Source of the DNA: Cannabis sativa
Lineage: Eukaryota; Streptophyta; Magnoliopsida; Rosales; Cannabaceae
NCBI RefSeq assembly: GCF_029168945.1
Contig: NC_083602.1
Coordinates: 32,723,323-32,787,322 of the forward strand
Reading direction: 5' to 3'
DNA length: 64,000 bases
Shown here: piece by piece, positions 1 to 10,765 of the stretch
Numbering within the stretch: the first letter of the stretch is position 1
How the letters are laid out: every line of letters starts with the position of its first letter
Notes under the pieces: generated by a model
What the model saw: the letters and a program-made list of their open reading frames with translations, nothing else
The model's database searches: none
What the model was told of the DNA's origin: nothing
Translations under genes and position numbers: made by a program

Positions 1-480
1 TTGCTTGTTAAAAACCAAACCCTTAGAGAGAAGACCAACATGCTTTTAAAAGAAATTGAGATTTTAAAAATAAATGAAAAAGAACTTATAGCTAAATCTC
101 AATGTGCTACATGTGCTTCACATAAGAAAGAAATTATTGATTTGAAAGCCCATGTGAGAAGCCTAAAAAATGACATATATACTTTCACTAGAGGTAAGGA
201 AGGCTATGATCTCATGGTGGGAAACCAATCATGTGGTTTTTCAAAAAATGGTATTGGTTATGATCCTAGTAAGAAACAAAAAATTTTGAGAAACTTTTTT
301 GTGAAATCATCTAGTCTACCTCACTTTACATGCACATATTGTAACCGAGATGGTCATACTATTTCCTATTGTCATGTAAAGAAATTTGCATATCTAGGCA
401 AGACTAAATGGGTACCAAAGGGTTCTAGAACTAACATGAATGGACCCAAAGTTATATGGGTACCAAAAGCCAACAAATGA
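1..480 (+). pseudogene. 3' end of copia-1 gag (partial, enters from left edge)
   Basis: C-terminal part of a Ty1/copia Gag, the nucleocapsid that packages element RNA. It is open from the first base, so the true start lies outside the window; the TTG at base 1 is not a start. A coiled-coil-like lysine/glutamate-rich segment comes first. A retroviral zinc knuckle follows near residues 110-125 (CTYCNRDGHTISYC, pattern CX2CX4HX4C). It ends at a TGA at 478-480. The protease/pol frame that follows is in a different reading frame, so the usual single gag-pol frame is broken or recoded here. A lesion is more likely, because pol carries two further frameshifts. Confidence 0.85.
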
Positions 481-494
481 ACTTGTTTTTGTAG

Positions 495-3400
495 GAATCA
501 ACAAGAAAGAGCCAAAGCTTATGGTTCTTGGATAGTGGATGTTCAAAGCATATGACCGGTGATCCATCAATATTTTCAAGCTTTAAAAGCAAGGAAAGTG
601 GCTTTGTCACTTTTGGAGACAATTCAAAAGGAAAAATCTTGGGCATTGGTGATATCGGTAACATATACTCTCCATGTATTAAAAATGTGCTTCTTGTTGA
701 TAATCTTAAACATAACTTGCTTAGTATTAGTCAATTATGTGATATAGGTTTTCGTGTTGTGTTTGAATCCTCAAAATGCTCCATTGAAAATGTTTCAACC
801 AATGAAGTTATTTTCCTTGGAGTAAGGAAGGATAATGTGTATGTTATTGATGTTGATTCTTTTGATAGTAAAAATAAATGTTTAACCGTTATGAATGATA
901 ATTCTTGGTTGTGGCATAGAAGATTAGGACATGCTAGTATGGATTCTATTTCAAAATTGGTTAGAAAAGATCTTGTGATTGGTTTGCCATCTATTCCGTT
1001 TGTTAAAGATAAACTTTGTGATGCATGCCAATTTGGAAAACAAATTAAAACATCTTTTCATTCCAAGAAAGAAATTTCAACTACTAGACCTTTGCAATTG
1101 CTTCATATTGATTTATTTGGTCCTTCTAGAATTGCTAGTCTTGGCGGTAAATACTATGCATTTGTAATTGTTAATGATTTTTCAAGATTTACTTGGGTTA
1201 TTTTCTTGACTCTTAAAAGTGATGTTTTGGAAAACTTTGTCAAATTTTGTAAAAATGTGCAAAATGAAAAAGGATATTCTATTACCTCCGTTAGGAGTGA
1301 CCATGGTGGTGAGTTTGACAATGATGCATTAGAATTGTTTTGTGATGATCATGGTTTTAACCATAACTTTTCGGCACCAAGAACTCCACAACAAAATGGA
1401 GTTGTCGAAAGGAAGAATAGAACAATTCAAGAAATGGCTAGGTCAATGCTAAATGAAATTTCATTACCAAAATATTTTTGGGCCGAGGCCGTCAATACCT
1501 CTTGCTATATTTTGAATCGTGTTTTCATTAGGCCCAACATGAATAAAACCCCTTATGGGCTTTGGAAAGGAAGAAAACCCAACATTGGCTATTTTAAAGT
1601 TTTTGGATGCAAATGTTACATTTTAAACACCAAGGACAACCTTGGAAAATTTGATGCTAAATCCGATGTTGGAATTTTTATAGGGTATTCAACACATAGT
1701 AAAGCTTATAGAATTTATAACAAAAGAACTAATGTTGTTGAAGAATCTATTCATGTTGCTTTTGATGAGACTAACCCGCCTACAAGCAAAAGTTTAGATG
1801 ATGATGTTGTAGGTTTGGGAGATGAGGTTCAAAATCTCGAAATTGGAGAGACTTCCAATGCTCCTTCACAAACTCCCAAAGAGGAACCACCCGTGGAAAA
1901 GGTAAATGAAAGCCAAGGTATGAAATCTAACCTTCCACATGAGTGGAAATTCAAAAGTGCTCATCCTATAGACCAAATTCTAGGTGATCCTTCTCAAGGT
2001 GTCACTACTTTTAGAAACTCCCTTAGAAACTTGTGTAATTTCATTGCTTTTATTTCTCAAATTGAACCAAAGAATTTTAAAGAGGCCGAAGTTGATGAAT
2101 TTTGGCTTCTAGCTATGCAAGAAGAAATAAATCAATTTATAAGAAATAATGTTTGGGAGTTAGTTCCAAGACCGTCACATCAATCGGTGATTGGAACAAA
2201 ATGGGTCTATAGAAATAAGGTAGATGAGCATGGGGTCATTGTGCGTAACAAGGCTAGATTAGTGGCCCAAGGTTACAATCAAGAAGAAGGAATTGATTAT
2301 GAGGAAACCTTTGCCCCGGTAGCAAGACTTGAGTCCATTAGAATGTTGTTAGCTTTTGCATGCCACAAGAATTTTATCTTGTATCAAATGGATGTAAAAA
2401 GCGCATTCTTAAATGGGTACATTATGGAAGAGGTTTATGTCTCTCAACCACCCGGTTTTCAAAATCATAAATACCCTAACCATGTTTACAAATTGAAAAA
2501 GGCTTTATATGGTTTAAAGCAAGCTCCTAGAGCTTGGTATGAAAGATTAAGCACTTTTCTTATTTCGAATGGTTTTTCAATGAGTAAAGCGGATAATACA
2601 CTTTTTATAAAAAGAAAATCCAAAGACATTATTATAGTACAAATCTATGTTGATGATATTATTTTTGGTGCTACTAATGATGCTCTTTGTGAAGAATTTT
2701 CTAAGTGTATGCATAGTGAGTTTGAGATGAGCATGATGGGAGAACTCAACTCTTTTTTCTTGGACTTCAAATCAAGCAACAAAAGGATGGCATATTCATA
2801 GGTCAAAGTAAGTACATTAAGGATCTTCTTCAAAAGTTTGACTTGGCAAATGCAAAGTCCATGAATACACCCATGAGCACATCCATAAAGATGGACAAAG
2901 ATGAAAGCGGCAAGAATGTAGACATCACCAAGTATCGAGGTATGATTGGCTCTTTATTATATTTAACCGCTAGTAGACCAGATATTTTGTTTAGTGTTGG
3001 TCTTTGTGCTAGGTACCAATCTTGTCCTAAAGAATCCCACTTGAGTGTCGTTAAAAGAATATTTAGATACTTGATAGGCACAATGAATCTAGGACTTTGG
3101 TACCCCAAGAACTCAAACTTTGAAATAGTTAGCTACTCGGATGCCGAGCTTTGCCGGTTGTAAGACGGATAGAAAAAGTACTAGTGGAACTTGTCACTTT
3201 CTAGGAAATTCCTTAGTGTCATGGTTTAGCAAGAAACAAAAGTCGGTAGCTCTATCCACAACCGAAGCCGAATATATAGCCGCGGGTAGTTGTTGTGCAC
3301 AAATACTTTGGATGAAACAAACTCTTAAGGATTTTGATATTGATTTTGAATGTACACCCATAAAGTGTGATAACACTAGTGCCATTAACCTCTTTAAGAA

Positions 3401-3599
3401 TCCAATATTGCATTCTAGAGCCAAGCATATTGACATAAGGCACCACTTCCTTAGAGATCATATCCAAAGAGGTGATATTATGCTAGACTTTGTAAGCACC
3501 GAATTCCAATTAGCGGATATATTCACCAAGCCTCTTAGTGATGAGAGATTTAGTTTCATTAGAAGAGAGCTAGGCATGACCAACTTAAATGAAATATAA
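495..3599 (+). pseudogene. copia-1 pol: protease, integrase, RT, RNase H (frameshifted)
   Basis: Ty1/copia polyprotein in canonical copia order. The protease active site is [10 protein letters not shown] (about 531-560). The gag-pre-integrase motif LWHRRLGH is near 908. The integrase core has its D in LLHIDLFGP (about 1108), the second D in RSDHGGEF (about 1297) and the E in NGVVERKNR (about 1410). The reverse transcriptase catalytic box YVDD is at 2646-2657, and RNase H has SDA...KSTSG and DNTSAI (3138-3560). One frameshift lies near 2745-2760 (RT/RNase H connection) and a second near 3145 (an extra base inside the first RNase H motif). It therefore spans three frames and is inactive as it stands. 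The sequence is otherwise well conserved, implying recent decay. The multiple PPTs and an ORF after pol point to the Sirevirus lineage. Confidence 0.92.
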
Positions 3600-4563
3600 G
3601 GTTGGTTAGCTATAAAAAATTTCATATCTCTTTACTTACTTATTTATGCATAATTGTTCCAAATATGATATTAATGAGATTTATATGCATATATGAGAAA
3701 GTTTATTGATACTTGACCTATATGAACCATACTTGTTGAAAACTCAAGATTATAGGTCATAATGTGGATTTTTGGTGAACTTTGGACTTGTCTTTAAACA
3801 AGTGAACATGTGAATTTTTGCATATTTGATTTTCTTATGTGTCTATATGCTTGAATATGTGAAATTGAATGTATTTAGTATGCCTATAGGTTTATCTTGA
3901 TTGAAATATGCATGAAACAAATATTTGGTACCTCACTTGTTGAATTTTTAGATTTTTAGGCCTAAAAGAGTGTTTTTCGCCAAACTCTCTCATTTTTCAA
4001 CATTTTTCGATTCCGTAAGTTTGTACACCTCACATTTTATTTTATAAAACTGCTGGAAAAAGAATTTTTCAATTTCGTTGCATAAAACTCATTTTTGGTA
4101 CGATTCTAGTTTTCTTGGCAATTTTCGAAAAACTTACGAAGTAAATCGTCATTTTTCATTATTTTTCAGATTTTCTTGTTTGAGCAATTTTGTTTTATCA
4201 TATTAAAGGTATTAGAATTGGTTTGGGGTCATTTGGGTCAAAATTGGATTTTTTAGCACGTTTTTAGGAGCTTTTTTTCTGGTCTGCTGCACCAACCGGA
4301 ATTTCGGTTGTACCATCCGGAATTCCGGATGGCGCAGGACCAGCAAAAGGGGCTTTTTTGTCTTTTTAATGCGATTTTTTCCCTTTTTAAACCCTACCAC
4401 CGAATTTTTCCATCCTCATTCAGTTTTCAACCCTAATACGGCAGCCCACTCCTCTCTTTTTCTCTAAAATTCTCTCTTTCAATTCTTCACTTTCATCTTC
4501 CAATAATTAAAAAAAAAGAGAAGTGTGTTCTTCAATGGCTTCCTCATCAAGAGCTCCAAGAGA
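3600..4563 (+). other. copia-1 spacer between pol and the third ORF
   Basis: About 960 bp, AT-rich and without a credible ORF on either strand. Two palindromes sit at 4293-4331 (listed separately). A pyrimidine-rich tract with TTCTCTCTTTCAATTC lies just before the third ORF, resembling a 5' leader. An ATG at 4535 opens only a short frame; the ATG at 4564 is in frame with the long ORF. Confidence 0.6.
4293..4331. repeat. paired palindromes CAACCGGAATTTCGGTTG / CATCCGGAATTCCGGATG
   Basis: Two adjacent 18-bp palindromes at 4293-4310 and 4314-4331, the second perfect. The same two words recur inside this element's LTR (6875-6953). They lie just upstream of the third ORF. Confidence 0.85.
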
Positions 4564-5742
4564 ATGGCTAGTGCAATTCAACAAAGGGAAATAAGGGCAA
4601 AAGCAAGGCAAGAGCCCACTCTCTTCTTCAATGATGAAGATCACAACAAGTTTGTCAATGATTTCTCTTCTAGGAAGATTCTCAAAGGTAAAATTTGTGA
4701 TCTCCCTAGCCTTGATTGTGTTGATTTTAGTCATCATTTTGATACCCTAGGATGGACATCTTTTATTCAAATTAATACTCCATTGTATCCTAGGCTAGTC
4801 CAAGGTTTTTATGCTTGCATTAAACCTACCGTAGAACCTTTAGGTGTTAGAGGAACCCTTAGAGGAGTAGCTTTTGAACTCAATGTAGCATCTCTCAATG
4901 ACATGTTAGGAGCACCAAATAGTGGCATATTACTTGAACCCAAACTTTCTCTAAAAAATGATGCCATTTTTAACTTTGATGAGTGTTCTAGGAATATTTG
5001 TGGTGATGGCCCTTTTATTATGAGACCAAAAAGACACCAACTCACTTTAGAGGCTAAAATTCTCCACAAATTTATTGTTGCAAATCTTGCTCCTAGAAGT
5101 GGCCACCAAGATGAGATCAATTCCATTGATCAATTACTCATGCATCTCATCATAGCCAAAACTACACCCATCAACCTAGGCTATCTTATTTTAAAATTCA
5201 TAATTGATGTGGACAAGCCTAATATGATTAAGGCACTTCCCTTTGGTTTTCTTCTTAGCTACCTTTTTCCTCTCTTAGGAATTCCTACCCTACATGAAAA
5301 GAAAAATGATCCTACCTCTAGTGACATTCTAGGATCCAAAACTTGCAAGGCTATGGGTTACAAATTCCTTAACAATGAATGGGTGCTCACACCAAAGAGA
5401 GGGCAAAGAATGCAAATTGATTTGGAGAGTGATGATGAGGAAATTAATTTGCCCGCAAGTGAAAGTGAAGAAGAAGAAGAAGAAGAAGAAGAGATGCCTC
5501 CTCAAGCTCCTCCCATGCCTACTTTTCCCCAATTCAACCTTGAGGAAGCTTTTACTCGTCTTCACACTTCGGTTGACAACCAATTTCAAACCTTGAGGAA
5601 TGATCTCAACTCACAACTCACCAACCTCAACAATGACATCAACACCATGAGGAGTGACATGGTTCATGGGTTTGCTAATGTGCAAGAGGAGATGGCACAA
5701 TGGAGGGCATACATGGATCGCTTTGGCCCTCCACCAAACTAG
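4564..5742 (+). CDS. third ORF of copia-1 ('putative plant transposon protein'-like)
   Basis: Intact ORF of about 392 aa from ATG 4564 (MASAIQQREIR...). The frame is open upstream to about 4525 without an ATG. The N-terminal half has the pattern LGW..F......YP.LV..FYA then RGTLRGV..EL...L...LGAP..G, which I associate with the plant transposon protein domain found in many plant retroelement ORFs. A very acidic run of glutamates follows (about residues 300-325), then a Pro/Met-rich linker. The C-terminal coiled coil has heptad spacing (L, L, L, I, M across TRLHTSVDNQFQTLRNDLN onward). I see no signal peptide or transmembrane segment, so an envelope-like role is not supported. Its position between pol and the PPT array matches the extra ORF of Sireviruses. 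Function unknown; a nucleic-acid or Gag partner is possible. That it stays open while pol is frameshifted may be chance. Confidence 0.75.
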   Translation: MASAIQQREIRAKARQEPTLFFNDEDHNKFVNDFSSRKILKGKICDLPSLDCVDFSHHFDTLGWTSFIQINTPLYPRLVQGFYACIKPTVEPLGVRGTLRGVAFELNVASLNDMLGAPNSGILLEPKLSLKNDAIFNFDECSRNICGDGPFIMRPKRHQLTLEAKILHKFIVANLAPRSGHQDEINSIDQLLMHLIIAKTTPINLGYLILKFIIDVDKPNMIKALPFGFLLSYLFPLLGIPTLHEKKNDPTSSDILGSKTCKAMGYKFLNNEWVLTPKRGQRMQIDLESDDEEINLPASESEEEEEEEEEMPPQAPPMPTFPQFNLEEAFTRLHTSVDNQFQTLRNDLNSQLTNLNNDINTMRSDMVHGFANVQEEMAQWRAYMDRFGPPPN

Positions 5743-6005
5743 TTCTTGCATAATTTTTTTTTTGGCATATTTAGTTTCTTTTTATTTTTATTTTATTTTT
5801 TTTGGTTGTGTGCAAAGGCTTCATGCCTCTTGACTTTGTGTTAGTTGGTCTTTTTTCTTTGTTTTATTTTGTTTTGTTGTGTTGAATGTTATTTTGGATG
5901 TTATGTTTTTTTTAATGCATTTGATTGTTGCTTTGTTTATTATTATTTTTTTTTTCTCTTTTCTTTTATATTTTGTGAATTCCTTGCCAGCCTTTTTGAT
6001 GAATC

Positions 6006-6247
6006 AAAAGGGGGAGAACAACTATTGATTAATTTTTGGCATCACCTCAAATTTTTTTTTTTGGTATCTAATTCATTTATCATAAGTAAAAATTGAGGGG
6101 GAGTTTACAAATTCATGCAAGGTAAAATTAAAAAGGTAAATTTTTTTTTGCACACATTAAGGGAGAGCTAATCCAATTTACTTTGCTTAAATTTTTCTTT
6201 CCCCTTCAAAATAATCAAATATTTGATATCATCAAAAAGGGGGAGAT
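6006..6247 (+). promoter_or_regulatory. multiple polypurine tracts before the copia-1 3' LTR
   Basis: Four GGGGGAG-type tracts occur: AAAAGGGGGAG (about 6006-6016), TTGAGGGGGAG (6093-6103), AAGGGAGAG (about 6160-6167) and AAAAAGGGGGAGAT (about 6234-6247), the last abutting the LTR. The final one primes plus-strand synthesis. Repeated PPT-like tracts are a published hallmark of Sireviruses. The stretch 5743-6005 is T-rich and holds no gene. Confidence 0.8.
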
Positions 6248-7720
6248 TGTTAACTCAAACTTTTCGATCTCCTTGTTTTGATGATTAACAAATATTTGAT
6301 TATTATTTGTTACTAATGATTTATTGATTTTGTAGCAAATTTAAAAGAGAAAATAAATATTTTGGTATTTTTACCAAACTTTTGAAAGCAACACTAAATG
6401 GATTCAACAAGCATATCAAGAGCAAAAGATTCATCAAGGGATCAACAACTCAAGACCCTATTCAAAAGAGGTCTTCAAAAGCCCAAAGTCAAAAAGTCAA
6501 CCCGAAAGTCAAAGTCAAAGTCAAAGTCAAGGTCAACTCTCGGGAAAAGTCAACTTGGGATCAAAAACATGCAAATCAAGCTAGGAGGCTCTTCTACATC
6601 AAGACTACTCAAAATTAAATGGTATAAATCTACTTTAGTCTTGTTAAAGTGATTTGCATAGCACACTAAGTTTTATAAATTTGAATTTTGGCCCATTCAC
6701 TAACTTGTGCAACAAGTTTTCTCACACGATAGTTCAAAAAAATTTTTGATTGAATTTCTAAATTACATTTTGTTTAACTAAGAGAACAAAGTTGGAATTT
6801 CTGAAATCGGATAATCGAGTAAGAAGTTATGCGCGTTTAAGTCCCGAAAAATGGCACTTTTGCCACTGGTTAGTCATCCGGAAGTCCGGATGGCAACCGG
6901 AATTCCGGTTGTAATCAATCCGGAATTCCGGTTCCCATCCGAACTTCCGGTTCATGGCTGACCTCACCTCGGGAAACGTGCTAACGGCTATAAACGACTA
7001 GTTTTTTATCAAACACTATATAAACTCGATTTTTCTTTCAAAAAATAAGTTGGTTGAGCATTTATTACATATATCTAACCTATCTAAGTGAGATTAAGGA
7101 GCTTCTAAGTTTGAAATCCAAACCAACACTTTTCACACACTTTGAGCCAAAATTTGATTTTATTCATCTTAAGTGTGCTTGCTTTTCACTCTAGGTTTCC
7201 ATTGTATCATCATATTTCTAGAGTGATTTTAGCTTGTATATCAAACACATTTCCATATTGTGATTGAGGTGAGGTTGGCACCGCTTGTAAACAACCCGGT
7301 AATAGTGAGATTGGCACTTTAACAATCCGAGAAAGAGGTTAATAGTCCTCGGGGGTGCGAAACTATTGTAAGAGGTTTGGAAATACCTTGGTGAAAATTT
7401 CCCGGTTGTAAGGGTTAGTCAAGCCCGTTAACTTGGCTCGATATTGGAACTCAAAGCTAGGTCCATAGCTTTGAAGACCAAGGACGTAGGTGGCATAGTT
7501 CTACCGAACCTTGTAAAAATTGAGAGTTTGCATTTTCTAATCCCTAAACTCTTTACTTTACAAGTTTAATTATTTGTCTTAATATATTGCTTGCCATACT
7601 ACTTGCTTTTACATGATTAATTGACTAATTGCATAATTTTGTGTTAAAAGTTTTAATTTTCCGAAATTCGTTTAAATTTCCAATTCACCCCCCCTCTTGG
7701 AAACATATCTTGGGCTAACA
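6248..7720 (+). mobile_element. copia-1 3' LTR (1473 bp)
   Basis: Starts TGTTAACTCAAAC directly after a PPT and ends GGGCTAACA, giving the TG...CA ends of an LTR. It contains a GTCAAA short tandem repeat (about 6505-6535), a palindrome cluster (6875-6953) and a TATA-like CTATATAAAC at about 7016. The next base (7721) is part of element B's LTR, so this copia inserted into B. The base run AAGTG (7721-7725) is the predicted target-site duplication. The matching 5' LTR lies outside the window. Confidence 0.9.
6875..6953. repeat. palindrome cluster in copia-1 LTR
   Basis: Tandem palindromic words: CATCCGGAAGTCCGGATG (6875-6892), CAACCGGAATTCCGGTTG (6894-6911), then diverged copies containing TCCGGAATTCCGG and CCGAACTTCCGG up to 6953. 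They match the palindromes at 4293-4331. Confidence 0.85.
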
Positions 7721-9106
7721 AAGTGTATTTTTGTTGAAAGAAAGAGGAAGGAGCAAAGTTGAAAAGAAATGAGGGAAAAAATAACATTTTTGTTGAAGTC
7801 CAAAGCAACCCAACCCAAAAAGGTCAAGCCTAGCTCATGAAGCTCATCATCAATTTTGTCTCTTCCAAAGCATGTGATGCAATGATGATAAGTTTAGGTC
7901 ATCATCAACCCTATTTTCCTCTTCCACACTCAACCTTCATCCAAAGAGTAGAAGACAAAATTATAATGATAACAAAAATAATATTAATTTTATTTTTGAT
8001 TTGAAATGTCAAATTTAATCTTAATATTTATTTTATAATCCCAAATTTTTATTTATTTATTTTTAGTCCTTTTATGGCTCTATAAATAGGAGCTCACTTA
8101 GTGTAATTTGGAGTCTAATTTTTAGTGTAGAAAAACTATAGCAAAATTCTCTCAACTTTTCTTCTCATCTTTTCTCTTTAGAAATTTTATGAGAATGATT
8201 AGCATAATGGCCTAATCTTCCTTAGAAGGTTAGGGATGATTTCATATGCAAAGTGAGGTTATTTTGTATCTTTGATTCACTTTTTGTTGTAATATTTATT
8301 TGAGTAATGCAAGTTCATATTCCACTTTTATTTTTATGTTCATCTTCCATCTATACTATCTATGCTATTATATACCAAATATATATATAGACTTAGTCAT
8401 GCTCTTTATATATATTTTTATTTAGTGATTATAGTAATGGTAGTATTGCTCATTTCTATCTTTTATGTTCATTTTTATTTACTTTTTGTTAAATGATATA
8501 TAGGTTTAGTCATGCTCTCCCTATGTGTCTAAAAATTAATAAAAGTAATATTAATGTTCATTTCCTTCACTATCACCTCCATCTCCATCTCTATCTCTTT
8601 GTCATTATTTTTACTAAAAATATATAGGATTAGTCATGCTCTTTCTATGTGTTACTATTTAGTAAAAATAATATTGATGTTTAGTTTTATATTTAATCTT
8701 TTATTGCATTATTGCTTGATGTATAATGTCATTTCTAGGTTCTACATAAGATTAAATTATTTCTTTTATTTTTAAGAACTTGTATACTCAAAATATAATA
8801 AACTTTAATGTTACATCATTTGTGTCAACTTAGTGAATCAAAGGTACAAAATAGCTAAACAAGCATATGGATGATTCTTGAAGCCTTTCTCTCTTTTACT
8901 ATTGATTACACATCTATTTGCTTTCTTTTAATATTTATTATCAAATTAAAAATCACAAAATCATTGGTTACTATTATCACTTATTATTAACCTTTTGTTT
9001 TTATTTTTCTACTAACGCTTTTGTCCATAATCACCTTCCTGTGGAATCGACCGCCCGATCTTTACTACAACCACCGCTAGTGGAAGTCACATTTGGGCGT
9101 TAAACA
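7721..9106 (+). mobile_element. element B 5' LTR (truncated on left by copia-1)
   Basis: Nearly identical, with a constant offset of 4724 bp and no net indels, to 12445-13830. By eye about a dozen substitutions separate the copies. It includes a TATA box (CTATAAATAGG, about 8080) and ends GGGCGTTAAACA. The first ~150 bp of the LTR are missing because copia-1 inserted at this point. The missing piece should lie left of the window. Short ORFs inside the LTR (for example 8554-8775, repeated at 13278-13499) are not genes. Confidence 0.92.
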
Positions 9107-9907
9107 AATTTTGGCGCCGTTGCCGGGGAGGTAATTTTTTAAAAAAGCTTAGTGAAATCTACAATCAAGAGGTTAGTAATTTTTTTTTTTGTTACATTTT
9201 ATTTTCCTGTGAATATTAGCTTATGTTGTGTAAATATTTGTGAAGAAAAGAAAAAAAAATTATCAAGTAATTCAAAGTATGCTCTAAGGTTGCGGTTTTA
9301 TCCGATCTTCCTTATCAGAAATGATTTCTTGATTAAAAAAACACACATATATATTTATATAATTTTTTTTATTTGCTTTTCCTAAAAAAAATTATTATTT
9401 AATTTTATAATAGCTATTGTTTAGTATTTTTTTTTTTTTACTTTTTTTTTTATTTTAGTACTTGTTATTGTTATAGTGTGATAGTTTATATTATTTTTTT
9501 ACTTTTTTGTTTATTATTATTATTTTTTTAATTTAAAATTTCTTTTTTTTTTATTTTTGATCTAGATTTTAGCAACTCTAAAAAAAATCATAAAATACAA
9601 AAAATATATAAAAATCATAAAACACTTAGTATTTCTTACAACAATGTAATAATATATATGACACAAACCGAGTTTGTTCTGTCTAAGAAAGATTGGTTTT
9701 TAAATAAGGTTTGCGTTAGTGTACCCTCCACCTTACCTGGGAACTTCGGTTCTGTCTAGGAAAGGTCGGGACGAAGCGGTACCTTGGCAACCTTTCCAAT
9801 CGGCCTGGGAGCATTCTTTTGTTAGTCTTTGTAATATTGCATTTTTGTACCCTATACTAAATTTTTTTTTTTAAAAAAAAAAAAACTATGAATAAAATAA
9901 AAGAGAA
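9107..9907 (+). other. element B primer binding site and leader
   Basis: TGGCGCCGTTGCCGGGGAG at 9112-9130 directly follows the LTR. It is the primer binding site typical of Athila/Tat-like Ty3 elements. The rest is an AT-rich leader with long T runs (about 9180-9560) and a more GC-rich block at 9715-9810. No ORF is supported before 9908. Confidence 0.85.
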
Positions 9908-10765
9908 ATGAATGAAGAAGAGAAGCAACGTTTTGAGTTTTATTTTCCAACATACTATGCTTCATGTAGAAATTTTGCAAATTATAGTACTACTGATGGT
10001 ACCAATAATTTTAATGGTGCATTTCAACTTAGCGAAAGAGAAAAACTTCAAGCTCAAGTAAATTTATTAACTAAAAAATTAGATGTTTTGAAAGCTAAGT
10101 ATGATGATACATATGAAGTTTATGATGAACCTTATTTTGACTACGAAGTAGTTGATAATAAGAATGATACTCATAACTGGAAAAATCTTATTGACTGTAG
10201 TTGGAAGTCTGAGTACAACTACAATGCACCCATTGATTTAGATTTTGCCGAGAAAGCTTATACGTTTTGTCATTCATCTCAATTTACCAATAGCAAATCT
10301 CTAGAGGAAAATAGTTCAACATTCTTTTCTAGTCTAGAGAATGAAAGAAAGATGAATGAAAATCAAAGTGCTTTGCTCACTCAATTAGTAGAGGAAAATA
10401 TGGAATTCAATGAACAAATTTCAAACAATGTTCTTCCTCCACAAATTGAGATAATACCATCACCCTCTACCCCAATCTCTTGCAAACTCAATGGGGATGA
10501 TGCTATTACTATTTGGAGTGACAATATTTCTCATCCTGAAATTTTTCCAACCCTTCCAAATGTCATTCCAAATGAAAACAAGTATTATCATACTGATGTG
10601 ATAGACACAGTTGTGGAGAAAATTTGTAAAATTTTCTCAAGCAACCAAGCATACCATTTCCTCCATGATTTTGAGAACAAATACTTTCTTTATCCTGAAA
10701 ATGTCACCAATGCATCAATTCTTGAGACGAAAGATAACAGAAAGTTCATTTTTGATACTGGATAG
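9908..10765 (+). CDS. orphan 285-aa ORF of non-autonomous element B
   Basis: ATG at 9908 to TAG at 10763-10765, the only substantial ORF in the 3.2-kb interior of element B. The product is acidic and Asn/Glu/Tyr-rich. A central helical stretch lies near residues 40-65 (EREKLQAQVNLLTKKLDVLK, heptad-like), with a second near residues 140-165. I see no zinc knuckle, protease DTG with flanks, RT box or integrase triad. The C-terminus ends ...KFIFDTG. Position right after PBS and leader suggests a gag-derived or gag-replacing protein, as in some plant non-autonomous (TR-GAG/LARD-like) elements, but I cannot place the family. The intact frame in an element whose LTRs are almost identical suggests recent selection or recent origin. 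Confidence 0.6.
   Translation: MNEEEKQRFEFYFPTYYASCRNFANYSTTDGTNNFNGAFQLSEREKLQAQVNLLTKKLDVLKAKYDDTYEVYDEPYFDYEVVDNKNDTHNWKNLIDCSWKSEYNYNAPIDLDFAEKAYTFCHSSQFTNSKSLEENSSTFFSSLENERKMNENQSALLTQLVEENMEFNEQISNNVLPPQIEIIPSPSTPISCKLNGDDAITIWSDNISHPEIFPTLPNVIPNENKYYHTDVIDTVVEKICKIFSSNQAYHFLHDFENKYFLYPENVTNASILETKDNRKFIFDTG

Noticed and set aside
4564..5742. Calling the third ORF of copia-1 an envelope protein
   Set aside because: No signal peptide, no transmembrane segment and no fusion motif; the sequence looks like a soluble acidic coiled-coil protein.
5845..6096. 83-aa ORF rich in Phe and Cys
   Set aside because: Arises from T-rich sequence between ORF 3 and the PPT array; no protein features.
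8554..8775. 73-aa ORF, repeated identically at 13278-13499
   Set aside because: It lies in both LTRs of element B; identity reflects LTR duplication, and the protein is low-complexity.
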